In this document: positions 10,211 through 19,311 of the stretch, piece after piece
Position numbering within the stretch: the stretch's first letter is position 1
Layout of the letters: each line of letters begins with the position of its first letter
NCBI RefSeq assembly: GCF_023016115.1
Contig: NZ_JALKBH010000009.1
Coordinates: forward strand, 1 to 64,000
DNA length: 64,000 bases
Reading direction: 5' to 3'
Origin: Alcanivorax sp. S6407
Lineage (GTDB): Bacteria; Pseudomonadota; Gammaproteobacteria; Pseudomonadales; Alcanivoracaceae
Notes under the pieces: model-generated
Seen by the model: only the letters and a program-made list of their open reading frames with translations
Databases searched by the model: none
What the model was told of the DNA's origin: nothing
Program-made: the position numbers and the translations under genes

Positions 10211-10359
10211 GTTTCGAGTTTCGAGTTTCGAGTTTCGAGTTTCGAGTTTCGAGTTTCGAGTTTCGAGTTTCGAGTTTCGAAGATCAAAACACCGCTCCCC
10301 CCAGGAAGGAACAACATCTTTTTGCCGTTCGAAACTCGCTTCTCGCAACTCGCTGCTCC
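10211..10359. repeat. Perfect (GTTTCGA)x10 tandem repeat with degenerate inverted arm
   Basis: Positions 10211-10280 are ten exact copies of the 7-bp unit GTTTCGA. After about 45 bp of unique DNA, 10327-10359 carries related units in inverse orientation (ttcgaaactcg, cttctcg, caactcg). The tract begins six bases after the ilvY stop. It belongs to a wider set of intergenic heptamer tracts in this window. Frames read through it give repetitive nonsense protein. Confidence 0.95.
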
Positions 10360-10379
10360 TCTACCTCGCCAAGGCTCGG

Positions 10380-10403
10380 ATCGCTTGCAGGCAAGCTCCC
10401 ACA
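10380..10403 (-). repeat. REP-like palindromic element
   Basis: Read on the minus strand this is TGTGGGAGCTTGCCTGCAAG plus CGAT. It matches the common Pseudomonas-type REP pattern GTGGGAGC followed by a short hairpin (GCTTGC, CT, GCAAGC). No RAYT transposase gene is present in the window. A weaker relative is at about 12905-12930. Confidence 0.65.
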
Positions 10404-10412
10404 ACGGCCACA

Positions 10413-10441
10413 AAAAAGCCGCTCGGAAAGCGGCTTTTTCT
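10413..10441. terminator. Bidirectional terminator between ilvY and ilvH
   Basis: AAAAAGCCGCT and AGCGGCTTTTT flank a short loop. A-runs and T-runs lie on both sides, so it can end both the plus-strand ilvY and the minus-strand ilvIH transcripts. Confidence 0.88.
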
Positions 10442-10446
10442 TTTTG

Positions 10447-10472
10447 GCATCAAGCTTCAGGCGTCGAGCGTA
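10447..10472. repeat. Short degenerate heptamer tract beside the ilvH stop
   Basis: The DNA reads catcaag, cttcagg, cgtcgag, cgtacta: four degenerate 7-bp units directly abutting the ilvH stop codon at 10473. It is weak alone but fits the recurrent pattern in this window. Confidence 0.4.
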
Positions 10473-10964
10473 CTACAAACTCAACACCTTCTCACCGCGG
10501 GAAATGCCGGAGACGCCGGAGCGCACCACTTCCAGCACCTGCGCTTCACCGATGGCGCCGATAAAGGCGTCCAGTTTGTCGGAAGCACCGGTGAGCTGGA
10601 TGGTGTACACGGTGCTGGTCACGTCAACGATCTGGCCGCGGAAGATATCCACACTGCGCTTCACCTCGGCACGCTGGGCACCAGTGGCTTTCACCTTGAT
10701 GAGCATCAGCTCACGCTCAATGTGCGCCCCTTCGGTGAGATCCACCAGCTTCACGACTTCGATCAGCTTGTTGAGGTGCTTGGTAATCTGCTCGATCTTG
10801 AGATCATCACCGTAGGTGGTCAGCGTCAGACGGGACAGGGTGTTGTCCTCGGTGGGCGCCACCGACAGAGAGTCGATGTTGTAGCCACGCTGGGAGAACA
10901 GACCGATGACCCGGCTCAGTGCGCCCGGCTCGTTTTCCATGAGAATAGAAATAATTCGACGCAT
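10473..10964 (-). CDS. ilvH: Acetolactate synthase small (regulatory) subunit
   Basis: This 163-residue regulatory subunit binds valine for feedback inhibition and activates the large subunit IlvI. The ATG at 10964 ([18 protein letters not shown]) overlaps the ilvI stop as TGATG; a longer frame inside ilvI is not needed. The N-terminal ACT domain (RVIGLFSQRGYNIDSLSV) spans about residues 4-80, followed by the conserved C-terminal small-subunit domain (RSVDIFRGQIVDV). It is co-transcribed with ilvI and ends at the bidirectional terminator. Confidence 0.96.
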   Translation of the reverse strand: MRRIISILMENEPGALSRVIGLFSQRGYNIDSLSVAPTEDNTLSRLTLTTYGDDLKIEQITKHLNKLIEVVKLVDLTEGAHIERELMLIKVKATGAQRAEVKRSVDIFRGQIVDVTSTVYTIQLTGASDKLDAFIGAIGEAQVLEVVRSGVSGISRGEKVLSL

Positions 10965-12685
10965 CAGGTCCGCTCCGTCTTGCTCAGCCACATATCGCGC
11001 ATGGAACCGTCTGCAATCTGCATCGGGTACACGTGCTCGGTGGGATCCACATAGATATCCATGAATACCAGACGATCCTTCAGGGCAAAGGCTTCGTTCA
11101 TGGCACCTTCCAGGTCTTCAAACTTGGTGACCTTCATGCCCACGTGACCATAGGCCTCGGCCAGCGCCACAAAATCAGGCAGGGACTCCATGTAGGACTG
11201 GCTGTGGCGGCCACCGTACTGCATGTCCTGCCACTGACGCACCATGCCCAGGGCCTGGTTGTTGATATTGATGATCTTCACCGGCAGACCGTACTGCAGA
11301 CAGGTGGACAGCTCCTGAATGTTCATCTGGATGGAACCTTCACCGGTGACGCAAGCCACAGTGGCATCCGGGAACGCGAACTGCACACCCATGGCAGCCG
11401 GAAGGCCGAAGCCCATGGTGCCGAGACCACCGGAATTGATCCAGCGACGGGGCTTGTCGTACTGATAGTACTGGGCAGCGAACATCTGGTGCTGACCCAC
11501 ATCAGAGGTCACATAGGCATCACCCTTGGTGGCCTTGTACAACGCCTGAACTACCTGCTGGGGCTTCATCGGGCCGTCTTCGTTGGTCTCGAAACGCATC
11601 CCGTGAACCTTGCGCCAGCCAGCGATTTCTTCCCACCAGCGCTCCAGCGCCTTTTTGTCCGGCTCACCATCGTACTCATCCAGTGCCGCCAGCATCTCTT
11701 CCAGCACCTGCTGTACCGGACCCACAATGGGAATATGCGCCATCACGTTTTTGGAGATGGTCGCCGGGTCGATATCGATGTGGATGATCTTGGCACCCGG
11801 ACAGAACTTCTTGACGTTGTTGGTCACGCGATCGTCAAGGCGCGCACCCACCGCAAGAATGACGTCAGAGTTGTGCATGGTCATGTTGGCTTCATAGGTG
11901 CCATGCATGCCCAGCATACCCACGTTCTGAGGATCCGTACCCGGGAAACCGCCCAGGCCCATCAGGGTGTTGGTCACCGGGAAATTAAGTCGATGGGCCA
12001 GCTGGGTCAGCAGCTCGCTGCCCTCGCCCTGCACCACGCCACCGCCGGCATAAATCACCGGGCGCTTGGCCTTCATCAGCTCTTCCACCGCCTTGCGGAT
12101 CTGGCCGGAATGGCCACGGCTGACCGGCGCGTAGGAGCGCATCTTCACTTTCTTCGGATATTCGTAGGGGTTCTTCACGTTCGGCGCGGTCTGGTCCTTG
12201 GGAATATCAACCAGTACCGGGCCGGGACGGCCAGTGGTGGCAATGTAGAACGCCTTTTTCATGATTTCCGGGATGTCCTTGGCGTCACGGACCATGAAGC
12301 TGTGCTTCACCACCGGACGGGACACGCCGATCATGTCGGTTTCCTGGAAGGCATCATCGCCGATCCAGTCGGAACGCACCTGACCGGACAGCACCACCAT
12401 GGGAATGGAGTCCATGAAGGCGGTAGCCAGGCCAGTAATGGCGTTGGTGGCACCCGGGCCGGAGGTCACCATGACCACGCCGGGCTTGCCGGTGGCACGG
12501 GCATAGCCGTCAGCCGCGTGGGTCGCGGCCTGCTCATGACGCACCAGGATATGGTTAACGCTTTCCTGCTGGAACAGCGCATCATAGATGTGCAGTACGG
12601 ATCCACCGGGATACCCGAAGATGTACTCCACCCCCTCGTCTTGCAACGCACGGACCACCATTTCCGCGCCGGATAACATTTCCAC
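10964..12685 (-). CDS. ilvI: Acetolactate synthase large (catalytic) subunit
   Basis: This 573-residue ThDP enzyme joins pyruvate to pyruvate or 2-oxobutyrate, the first committed step of valine, leucine and isoleucine synthesis. Domains in order are PYR (catalytic Glu in [14 protein letters not shown]), the central FAD-binding domain, and PP (ThDP/Mg motif [12 protein letters not shown], then [10 protein letters not shown]). The chosen start is GTG at 12685 (MEMLSGAEM), because GAGGT lies eight bases upstream; ATG at 12679 is the alternative. The upstream ribosome site overlaps the stop of a short frame rich in Val, Leu and Ile (12696-12779). It is coupled to ilvH by stop/start overlap. Confidence 0.96.
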   Translation of the reverse strand: MEMLSGAEMVVRALQDEGVEYIFGYPGGSVLHIYDALFQQESVNHILVRHEQAATHAADGYARATGKPGVVMVTSGPGATNAITGLATAFMDSIPMVVLSGQVRSDWIGDDAFQETDMIGVSRPVVKHSFMVRDAKDIPEIMKKAFYIATTGRPGPVLVDIPKDQTAPNVKNPYEYPKKVKMRSYAPVSRGHSGQIRKAVEELMKAKRPVIYAGGGVVQGEGSELLTQLAHRLNFPVTNTLMGLGGFPGTDPQNVGMLGMHGTYEANMTMHNSDVILAVGARLDDRVTNNVKKFCPGAKIIHIDIDPATISKNVMAHIPIVGPVQQVLEEMLAALDEYDGEPDKKALERWWEEIAGWRKVHGMRFETNEDGPMKPQQVVQALYKATKGDAYVTSDVGQHQMFAAQYYQYDKPRRWINSGGLGTMGFGLPAAMGVQFAFPDATVACVTGEGSIQMNIQELSTCLQYGLPVKIININNQALGMVRQWQDMQYGGRHSQSYMESLPDFVALAEAYGHVGMKVTKFEDLEGAMNEAFALKDRLVFMDIYVDPTEHVYPMQIADGSMRDMWLSKTERT

Positions 12686-12695
12686 AGTTGTTACC

Positions 12696-12779
12696 TCAAA
12701 TCAGAATGCATAACCCCCGCGGCACGATCACGCGCAGCAGGACGACTTTGCTTTTGCTGGAGACCTGCAGAGAGAACAC
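12696..12779 (-). CDS. Possible ilv leader peptide (27 codons, branched-chain rich)
   Basis: A minus-strand frame starting at GTG (12779) ends ten bases before ilvI. Its last 16 codons read [16 protein letters not shown], of which 11 are Val, Leu or Ile, the composition of ilv attenuator leader peptides. The TGA stop overlaps the GAGGT ribosome site of ilvI, suggesting translational coupling. Against it: no convincing ribosome site before the GTG, no ATG start nearby, and no terminator hairpin between it and ilvI, so classic transcription attenuation is not supported. Confidence 0.35.
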   Translation of the reverse strand: MFSLQVSSKSKVVLLRVIVPRGLCILI

Positions 12780-13136
12780 CGTATTTGGGCGTTCTGAAGT
12801 CCTGTCGGAGGTGGCCGACGAGACGCAGGCTAAGAGACGCAATCTGGAGGTACTGAAGATCGATCGGGAAGAAGAATGAGAGTCCTCCCGCTCATCATAC
12901 AGAGACCTCCGGAGGCTCCCACAGCGGGACGAGAGTGCAGTGATACTGCTGACCGGACATCGCGGTAACGATGCCCCGGGTCCCGGCCACACAATCGCCG
13001 GTAAGCGAATGCGGGTCCCGATCTCCGGAAAGCGTCAATTCTGTCAGAAATGTGCACCGAATCAAAGCCCTTTGTCGGCTTTGACTTGCAGGAAAACCCC
13101 CTCTCACGTCATGCTAAAGTCTGACTATGGACATTC
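12780..13136. other. ilvI upstream region and divergent gap, no further gene
   Basis: About 360 bp with no convincing gene. It holds a REP-like palindrome (CCTCCGGAGG followed by ctcccacag, 12905-12930). It also holds an inverted repeat CAAAGCC/GGCTTTG (13063-13069 and 13077-13083) just upstream of the DUF4124 gene. Promoters for both flanking genes should lie here, but none stands out clearly. Confidence 0.5.
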
Positions 13137-13157
13137 GTGAATAAGAAGACTGACACC

Positions 13158-13631
13158 ATGAGCCGAATCAGCCTGTTCCTGAGTATTGCCCTGCTTGCTA
13201 CCAGCAGCACCGCCCTGGCCGAGAAATTCTACAAGTGGGTGGATGAAAACGGAGTTACCCACTACGGCGCCCAGGCTCCGCACGACCAGGATGCCAGCGA
13301 AGTCAACACCCGCACCAATGCCAGTTCCAGTCAGGGGGACGCCATTGACGCGCTGAATACTCGTCGCCAGGCCGACGCCGAACGCCGAGCCAAAGAGCAG
13401 GAGGCTGCAGCAAAGGCTGCCGCGGAAGCAAAAAAACTGGCGGAGAATCCCCGTGCCGTCAGCGAAGAGCGCTGTGAGGGCCACCGTGAAAACCTGGAAA
13501 TCCTGCAGAACAAACCAGTGGTTCGGCGGGAAAACCCGCAAACCGGCGAACTGGAAGTGCTTGAACCAGAGCAGCGAGAGGCGCTGATCGAAGAATCTCG
13601 CAAGGCGCTGGAACAGTGCGAGCAGCAATAA
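13158..13631 (+). CDS. Exported DUF4124-domain protein
   Basis: This 157-residue envelope protein has unknown function. The signal peptide spans residues 1-21 (MSRISLFLSIALLATSSTALA). The DUF4124 motif follows at once (EKFYKWVDENGVTHYGAQAP). The middle is an Ala/Glu/Lys-rich probable coiled coil (about 75-105), and two cysteines (in SEERCEGH and EQCEQQ) could form a disulfide. The ATG at 13158 is chosen because it begins the signal peptide directly; a GTG seven codons upstream is the alternative. A bidirectional terminator shared with clpB follows. Confidence 0.8.
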   Translation: MSRISLFLSIALLATSSTALAEKFYKWVDENGVTHYGAQAPHDQDASEVNTRTNASSSQGDAIDALNTRRQADAERRAKEQEAAAKAAAEAKKLAENPRAVSEERCEGHRENLEILQNKPVVRRENPQTGELEVLEPEQREALIEESRKALEQCEQQ

Positions 13632-13653
13632 TCTGTGACGACTAAAAAAACCT

Positions 13654-13687
13654 AAAAAAAGCCGCTCATTGAGCGGCCTTTTTTTGG
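13654..13687. terminator. Bidirectional terminator between the DUF4124 gene and clpB
   Basis: A-run, GCCGCTC, a loop, GAGCGGC and a T-run form a strong hairpin between two convergent genes. Confidence 0.9.
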
Positions 13688-13698
13688 CAGTTGCAGGA

Positions 13699-16281
13699 TC
13701 AGCTACTGAAGCGGAACGCCTCGCCATCCAGATCCACGCTGATCACATCGCCCTGACCAAACTCGCCCTTGAGGAGAGCCTGAGCCAGCGGATTCTCCAG
13801 CTGCTGCTGAATCGCCCGCTTCAGGGGACGAGCACCGTAGACCGGATCGAAGCCCGCATCCACCAGTTTGCCCAGCGCCGCATCGCTGATATCCAGACGA
13901 ATATCCCGCTCAGCCAGACGCTTGCGAAGGTAATCCAGCTGGATGGACGCAATGCCCTTGAGCTGATCTTTCTCCAGCGGATGGAACACCACCGTCTCAT
14001 CCACACGGTTGATGAATTCCGGACGGAAGTGGTTGCCCACGACCTCCATCACGGCGGACTTCATGGCCTCGTAGTCACCCTCGCCAGCCAGCGTCTGGAT
14101 CAGATCCGACCCCAGGTTGGACGTCATCACCACCACTGTGTTGCGGAAATCCACAGTGCGTCCCTGTCCATCGGTGAGGCGGCCATCATCAAGCACCTGC
14201 AGCAGGATGTTGAACACATCCGGGTGCGCCTTTTCCACCTCGTCCAGCAGCACCACCGAATAGGGCTTGCGGCGCACGGCTTCGGTCAGATAGCCGCCTT
14301 CCTCGTACCCCACATAGCCGGGAGGTGCACCCACCAACCGGGCCACGGAGTGCTTCTCCATGAACTCCGACATGTCGATGCGCACCATGGCCTCTTCGGT
14401 GTCGAACAGGAAATTGGCCAGCGCCTTGCACAGCTCGGTCTTGCCCACCCCGGTGGGGCCGAGGAACAGGAAGCTGCCGTTGGGGCGATCTGGATCAGAC
14501 AGCCCGGCACGGGAACGGCGCACCGCATTGGCCACCGCCTCTACTGCCTCATTCTGACCGACAACCCGCTGGTGCAACGCCTCTTCCATGCGCAGCAGTT
14601 TTTCCTTTTCGCCTTCCAGCATTTTCGAAACCGGAATGCCGGTCCACTTGGAGACCACTTCGGCAATTTCTTCCTCGGTCACCTTGTTACGCAGCAACTG
14701 GGTTTCCGCCTGGGCCTGCTCTTCCTGATCCTGCGCTTGCTGGACCTTCTTTTCCAACTCGGGAATCAGGCCATACTGCAGTTCAGACATCTTGTTCAGG
14801 TCACCAGCGCGACGAGCCTGTTCCATTTCCACACGCGCCTGTTCCAGCTCGGCCTTGTACTCGGCAGCGCCCTGCAAAGCGGCTTTTTCCGCCTGCCAGA
14901 TTTCATCCAGATCGGCGTATTCTTTTTCCAGCTCGCTGATATCTTCTTCCAGCTTGTCGAGGCGCTTGCGGCTGGCTTCATCCTCTTCCTTGCGCAGCGC
15001 TTCGCGCTCCATCTTCAACTGAATCAGACGTCGATCAAGACGGTCCATTTCTTCCGGCATGGAATCGATTTCCATACGGATACGGCTACCCGCCTCATCG
15101 ATCAGGTCGATGGCTTTATCCGGCAGCTGGCGATCGGTGATGTAGCGATGACTCAGACGGGCCGCTTCCACAATGGCGCTATCGGTGATGTCCACACCAT
15201 GATGCACTTCGTAACGCTCTTTCAGGCCACGCAGGATGGCGATGGTATCCTCCACGGAAGGCTCATCCACCAGCACTTTCTGGAAGCGGCGTTCCAGCGC
15301 GGCATCCTTTTCGATGTACTGGCGATATTCATCCAGCGTGGTGGCACCCACACAATGCAGCTCACCGCGGGCCAGCGCCGGCTTGAGCATGTTGCCGGCA
15401 TCCATGGCGCCGTCGCCTTTACCGGCGCCCACCATGGTATGCAACTCGTCGATAAACAGGATGATGCGGCCTTCCTGCTTGGCCAGCTCATTAAGAACGG
15501 CCTTGAGGCGCTCCTCGAATTCACCGCGGTATTTGGCGCCGGCGATCAGCGCCGCCATATCCAGTGACAGCACCTGCTTGTCCTTGAGACCCTCAGGGAC
15601 TTCACCGTTGACGATACGCTGGGCAAGACCCTCCACGATGGCAGTCTTGCCCACACCGGGCTCACCGATCAGCACTGGATTGTTCTTGGTCCGACGCTGC
15701 AACACCTGAATGGTGCGGCGAATTTCATCGTCACGGCCAATCACCGGATCCAGCTTGCCGGATTCAGCCCGCTCGGTGAGGTTGACGGTGTACTTGTCCA
15801 GCGCCTCGCGCTTGTCTTCCGCATTGGGATCGGTCACCGCTTCGCCTCCTCGCACCTCGGCAATTTTTTCCGCCAGCACCTTTTTGGTAACACCGGCATT
15901 CTTGAGAATCTTGCCCAACTCACCGCTGTCATCACAGGCGGCCAGCAGCACCACTTCCGACGACAGATACTGGTCGCCATTCTGCTGCGCTTCACGGTCG
16001 GCAAGATTGAGCAGACGCCCCGTGCCCTGCCCCATGGTCACATCGCCATTGAAATTGCTTACCGTGGGCAGCTTGTCCACAGCCATGTTCAGGGCGGTAA
16101 TCACATCGGCAGGATTGGCGCCGGTTTTCTCGATCAACGGCCGGGCCACGCCGCCCTGCTGCTGCATCAGCGCCAGCATCAGGTGGACCGGTTCAATGGT
16201 GCTGTTGCCCTGCCCTACAGCCAGGGATTGCGCGTCAGAAAGGGCTTCCTGCAAACGCGCGGTCAGTTTGTCCATTCGCAT
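13699..16281 (-). CDS. clpB: ClpB disaggregase
   Basis: This 860-residue Hsp100 AAA+ chaperone resolubilises aggregated proteins together with DnaK. Domains are an N-terminal Clp repeat domain (about 1-145), NBD1 with Walker [14 protein letters not shown], a middle coiled coil (about 400-530, rich in Glu, Lys and Arg), and NBD2 with Walker [14 protein letters not shown] and [14 protein letters not shown]. The ATG at 16281 ([11 protein letters not shown]) follows AAGGAG; longer frames are not family-like. A sigma32-type heat-shock promoter lies about 95-120 bp upstream. The gene is followed by a bidirectional terminator. The length matches E. coli ClpB (857). Confidence 0.97.
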   Translation of the reverse strand: MRMDKLTARLQEALSDAQSLAVGQGNSTIEPVHLMLALMQQQGGVARPLIEKTGANPADVITALNMAVDKLPTVSNFNGDVTMGQGTGRLLNLADREAQQNGDQYLSSEVVLLAACDDSGELGKILKNAGVTKKVLAEKIAEVRGGEAVTDPNAEDKREALDKYTVNLTERAESGKLDPVIGRDDEIRRTIQVLQRRTKNNPVLIGEPGVGKTAIVEGLAQRIVNGEVPEGLKDKQVLSLDMAALIAGAKYRGEFEERLKAVLNELAKQEGRIILFIDELHTMVGAGKGDGAMDAGNMLKPALARGELHCVGATTLDEYRQYIEKDAALERRFQKVLVDEPSVEDTIAILRGLKERYEVHHGVDITDSAIVEAARLSHRYITDRQLPDKAIDLIDEAGSRIRMEIDSMPEEMDRLDRRLIQLKMEREALRKEEDEASRKRLDKLEEDISELEKEYADLDEIWQAEKAALQGAAEYKAELEQARVEMEQARRAGDLNKMSELQYGLIPELEKKVQQAQDQEEQAQAETQLLRNKVTEEEIAEVVSKWTGIPVSKMLEGEKEKLLRMEEALHQRVVGQNEAVEAVANAVRRSRAGLSDPDRPNGSFLFLGPTGVGKTELCKALANFLFDTEEAMVRIDMSEFMEKHSVARLVGAPPGYVGYEEGGYLTEAVRRKPYSVVLLDEVEKAHPDVFNILLQVLDDGRLTDGQGRTVDFRNTVVVMTSNLGSDLIQTLAGEGDYEAMKSAVMEVVGNHFRPEFINRVDETVVFHPLEKDQLKGIASIQLDYLRKRLAERDIRLDISDAALGKLVDAGFDPVYGARPLKRAIQQQLENPLAQALLKGEFGQGDVISVDLDGEAFRFSS

Positions 16282-16375
16282 CTCTTGGCTCTCCTTTGTC
16301 CGGGGTTGATCCAGCCGGACACTCCCTGACGGCAAGCGACCGCTGATCACCGGAAATCAATCAACTGGACCTAAG

Positions 16376-16401
16376 ATGGGTCCGATTGGGCCAAACTCAA
16401 G
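16376..16401 (-). promoter_or_regulatory. Sigma32-type heat-shock promoter of clpB
   Basis: The minus strand has CCCTTGAG (CTTGAG at 16401-16396), a 14-bp spacer and ACCCAT (16381-16376). This is close to the sigma32 consensus CTTGAA-N13/15-CCCCAT. It is positioned to transcribe clpB, a classic heat-shock gene. Confidence 0.7.
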
Positions 16402-16404
16402 GGC

Positions 16405-16569
16405 AATTAATAGTTAATAGTGAACAGTTAACAATTGCGCGAGATCAATTATCAGGTCATTAAACGCAGAAGGCCGCGCCCAAACCATGGACGCGGCCTC
16501 CAGATCCTCAAAACAGACCGACTCCGATCGCGAGCTGTTCACTGTTAACTATTCACTGTTCACTGCTCT
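16405..16569. repeat. Inverted heptamer-repeat arms flanking a hairpin, pgeF 3' end
   Basis: Arm A (16405-16436) has units such as ttaatag and tgaacag. Arm B (16534-16569) carries the reverse complements (ctattca, ctgttca). Between them GGCCGCG (16471-16477) and CGCGGCC (16492-16498) form a hairpin that may terminate pgeF transcripts. Arm B runs into pgeF: its last codons and TGA stop lie inside the repeat. Confidence 0.8.
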
Positions 16570-17311
16570 CATCCAGCCAGATCAACGACGCAAACCGCCC
16601 CGTCTCGCCTTCCTTGCGGTAGGAATAGAAGCGTTCCAGGTCACAGGCGGTGCACAGCTCGCCGCCCTGTACATCGTCGACGCCGAGGCTGGCCAGTTCG
16701 GTCATGGCGGCGTGAGCCACGGAGAAGCGCCAGTGGTGGGGTGTGGCATCCTGGCTGAAAGCGGTTTTGAAGGCAGGATTCGTATCCACGAAGGCGCGAT
16801 AGACTTCATCACCAACCTGATAGCATTTGCCACAGATCGCCGGCCCCAGCCAGGCGCTGACGGGTTCGCCGTTGGGGGCAATCCTGTTCACTCCCTCGGC
16901 AATAATCCCCGCCTGAAGCCCCCGCCAACCGGCATGGACCGCCGCGACCGCGGAACCATCCTGCCTGGCCAGCAGTACCGGAAGACAATCGGCAGTCAGC
17001 ACCACACAGGGCCAGCGCTGCTGATCGGTCCAGACACCATCGGCTTCATTATCCGCATCATCGGCGCGAATCACCCGCTTGCCATGCACTTGCCACAACC
17101 AGGCGGCAGGATGATCGGCCTGCAGCAGCTTTTCCACATGATGACGCGCCTGCTCCACCCGAGCCGGTTGGTCGCCACAGTTCAGCCCCAGATTGAAACC
17201 ATCCCAGGGTTTCGGGGAATGACTGCCGGCACGGGTGGTCACTGCCACCCTTACGGCCGGGTGAGGATGCCAGTCAGGCCAGAGCCAGTCTGAGCGATCA
17301 GGTAACGTCAT
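16553..17311 (-). CDS. pgeF: PgeF (YfiH family) peptidoglycan editing factor / multicopper-oxidase-like protein
   Basis: This is a 252-residue cytoplasmic member of the laccase-domain YfiH family. In E. coli it removes misincorporated L-Ser from peptidoglycan precursors. The metal-ligand pattern is present: H in WQVHGKRV, C in LTADCLPVLL and H in AAVHAGWRGL. The start is the ATG at 17311; the upstream TTG frame is not needed. It follows rluD with a 37-bp gap, the same neighbours as in many gammaproteobacteria. The C-terminal SSEQ and stop are encoded by a heptamer repeat, so this end may be variable between strains. Confidence 0.88.
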   Translation of the reverse strand: MTLPDRSDWLWPDWHPHPAVRVAVTTRAGSHSPKPWDGFNLGLNCGDQPARVEQARHHVEKLLQADHPAAWLWQVHGKRVIRADDADNEADGVWTDQQRWPCVVLTADCLPVLLARQDGSAVAAVHAGWRGLQAGIIAEGVNRIAPNGEPVSAWLGPAICGKCYQVGDEVYRAFVDTNPAFKTAFSQDATPHHWRFSVAHAAMTELASLGVDDVQGGELCTACDLERFYSYRKEGETGRFASLIWLDESSEQ

Positions 17312-17348
17312 GGGAGCCGCCTTCAAGGTGCCTCGGGCACGGTGGGTA

Positions 17349-18320
17349 TCACTCGGTGGCCGCGTCGTCTTCCAGCACCTTGATCAGGTCCTGCATGTCG
17401 TCGGGCAACGGCGCTTCGAATTCACAATATTCTCCACTGGCCGGGTGAATCAAGCCCAGTTTGCGGGCGTGCAGAGCCTGGCGGGGGAAGCGTCGCAGGG
17501 CCTGTCGGAGCTCCTCGGTCGCTCCAGCCGGGAACTTGAGTCGACCGCCATAGAGCGGGTCACCCACTAACGGATAGTTACGGTAAGCCATGTGTACGCG
17601 GATCTGGTGGGTACGGCCGGTTTCCAGTTTCACCTGAATGCGGGTGTGGGCGCGATAGCGGTCCATGACACGATAGTGAGTGACCGCTTCCTTACCGCCT
17701 TCCTTCAGCACCGCCTGCTTTTTGCGATCCACGGGATGGCGACCAATCGGTGCATCCACCTTGCCTCCACCGGTCATGACGCCCACCGCGATAGCTTCGT
17801 ACTGGCGAAACAGGCTCTTGTCCTGTAGCTGGGCAACCAGACTGGTATGCGCCTCAAGAGAGCGGGCTACCACCATCAGACCGGTGGTGTCCCGGTCCAA
17901 CCGGTGTACGATGCCCGCCCGGGGCAGGCTGTTAAGCCGCTCATCATGATGCAACAAGCCGTTCAGGAGCGTGCCGTCCGCATGACCGGCCGCCGGATGG
18001 ACCACCAGGCCGGTGGGCTTGTTGATGACAATCAGGTCGTCATCTTCATAAACTACATCCAGCGCAATAGCCTGGGCCTGATCTTCAATCTCCGGCTCGA
18101 TCACCACTTCAAGACTGAGGGATTCGTTGCCGGTGAGCTTGTCCTTGGGTTTGGCCTTCTTGCCGTTGACGGTCAGCACACCGTCCTTGATCCAGCTCTG
18201 CAGACGGGATCGGGAAAATCCGTCAAACAGCTCAGCGGCAGCCTGATCCACGCGCTGCCCGGCCTGTTCCGGCTGTACCTGCTCGGTACGTTGAATTTTC
18301 TCGCCACCAAGATGTCCCAT
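17349..18320 (-). CDS. rluD: 23S rRNA pseudouridine synthase RluD
   Basis: This enzyme makes pseudouridines 1911, 1915 and 1917 in helix 69 of 23S rRNA. It is 323 residues from the ATG at 18320. An N-terminal S4 RNA-binding domain (about 20-80, SRSRLQSWIKDG) precedes the catalytic domain with HRLDRDTTGL, where the Asp is the nucleophile. GRTHQIRVHM and DPLYGG follow as in RluA-family enzymes. It diverges from bamD across a 70-bp gap, as in Pseudomonas and E. coli. RluC is the alternative, but the neighbours favour RluD. Confidence 0.94.
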   Translation of the reverse strand: MGHLGGEKIQRTEQVQPEQAGQRVDQAAAELFDGFSRSRLQSWIKDGVLTVNGKKAKPKDKLTGNESLSLEVVIEPEIEDQAQAIALDVVYEDDDLIVINKPTGLVVHPAAGHADGTLLNGLLHHDERLNSLPRAGIVHRLDRDTTGLMVVARSLEAHTSLVAQLQDKSLFRQYEAIAVGVMTGGGKVDAPIGRHPVDRKKQAVLKEGGKEAVTHYRVMDRYRAHTRIQVKLETGRTHQIRVHMAYRNYPLVGDPLYGGRLKFPAGATEELRQALRRFPRQALHARKLGLIHPASGEYCEFEAPLPDDMQDLIKVLEDDAATE

Positions 18321-18390
18321 AACCCAACCTGTGTTTAAATGTCGCACGACTTAATGAACCCGCTATTGTAACCCGTCCGACGAGGAAAGA

Positions 18391-19206
18391 ATGCCACGCT
18401 TTTTCTGGCCACTACTGGCCCTGATGCTGTTTGCTGGCTGCGCCAGCAACAAGGATGCCCCGGAACTTACCGAAGCGGCCCAGTATCGGGAAGCCCGGGA
18501 GTCAATTGACTCCAGGAACTACCTTACGGCCATTGATGAGCTCAAGGAGCTTGAGGTCCGCTTTCCTTACGGCGATTTCGCGGAGCAGTCTGGCCTTGAT
18601 CTGATCTACGCCTACTACATGTCGGTGGATTACCCGGCCACCGTGGTCGCGGCCCAGCGGTTCATGCGCAATTACCCTGCCCATCCTCGTACTGACTATG
18701 CCCTCTATATGCGTGGCCTGGCCAACTTCAACATGGAAAAAGGGCTGTTCGACAACATGGTCAGCTCTGACCGCTCCGCCCGGGACATGGATGCCGCCAA
18801 GGACGCCTTCCGGGACTTCGAGCGTCTGGTGACCCGCTACCCGGACAGTGAATACGCCCCGGATGCCCGCGCACGCATGGTACACATTCGCAACCAGCTG
18901 GCCCGCCAGGAGCTGCATGTGGCGCGCTACTATGCCCGCCGTGGCGCCATCGTCGCCTCGGTGAATCGCGCCCAGTATGTGGTCAAACACTACCAGCAAA
19001 CACCTGCCGTGGAAGAAGCGCTGGCGATCATGGTGAAAAGCTACGAGCGCCTGGAATACCCGGAACTGGCCGAGAAAAGCCGCGCGATCCTGGCCCTGAA
19101 CTACCCGGAAAGCCAATATCTGGACAAGGAACAACAGGTCGACCTGGCATGGTGGCCGGATGAGGACAACGGCATCCTCAGCCTGCTGACATTCGACCTG
19201 CTGTAG
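18391..19206 (+). CDS. bamD: BamD outer-membrane assembly lipoprotein
   Basis: This 271-residue lipoprotein is the essential BAM-complex subunit that inserts beta-barrel proteins. The lipobox is LFAGC with Cys17. Five TPR-type repeats follow (motifs such as YREARESIDSRNYLTAIDELKELE). GAGGAAAGA precedes the ATG. It is followed by a terminator inside a heptamer-repeat block. Confidence 0.96.
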   Translation: MPRFFWPLLALMLFAGCASNKDAPELTEAAQYREARESIDSRNYLTAIDELKELEVRFPYGDFAEQSGLDLIYAYYMSVDYPATVVAAQRFMRNYPAHPRTDYALYMRGLANFNMEKGLFDNMVSSDRSARDMDAAKDAFRDFERLVTRYPDSEYAPDARARMVHIRNQLARQELHVARYYARRGAIVASVNRAQYVVKHYQQTPAVEEALAIMVKSYERLEYPELAEKSRAILALNYPESQYLDKEQQVDLAWWPDEDNGILSLLTFDLL

Positions 19207-19207
19207 A

Positions 19208-19310
19208 GCGCCTGACGCTGGACGCCTGATGCCAGACGCTAAAAAGCCCGCTTTCGCGGGCTTTTTTATTTTACTTCGTCAGGCATCCGGCCTCTGGCAT
19301 CCAGCGTTCA
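19208..19310. repeat. Inverted heptamer arms around the bamD/nadE terminator
   Basis: Arm A (19208-19239) is made of 7-bp units such as tgacgct, ggacgcc, tgatgcc, agacgct. Arm B (19277-19310) is its diverged inverse complement. The terminator stem sits in the middle. Arm A starts one base after the bamD stop and arm B ends at the nadE stop, so the tract fills the whole gap between two convergent genes. Confidence 0.85.
19241..19268. terminator. Bidirectional terminator between bamD and nadE
   Basis: AAAAAGCCCGC, TTTC and GCGGGCTTTTTT form a strong hairpin with A/T runs on both strands. Confidence 0.9.
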
Positions 19311-19311
19311 A

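Noticed and set aside
10211-10359. CRISPR-like array
   Set aside because: Units are 7 bp with no spacers of fixed length and no cas genes.
9635-10413. Frames reading through the GTTTCGA repeat (repetitive Asn-Ser-Lys-Leu-Glu-Thr-Arg)
   Set aside because: Translation of a simple tandem repeat, overlapping ilvY; not a repeat protein.
11033-12676. Open frame opposite ilvI
   Set aside because: Antisense to a clear acetolactate synthase with conserved motifs; no own signals.
13669-15567. Long open frame opposite clpB
   Set aside because: It is a shadow of the clpB codons; no start signals, no family, and the region is fully explained by ClpB.
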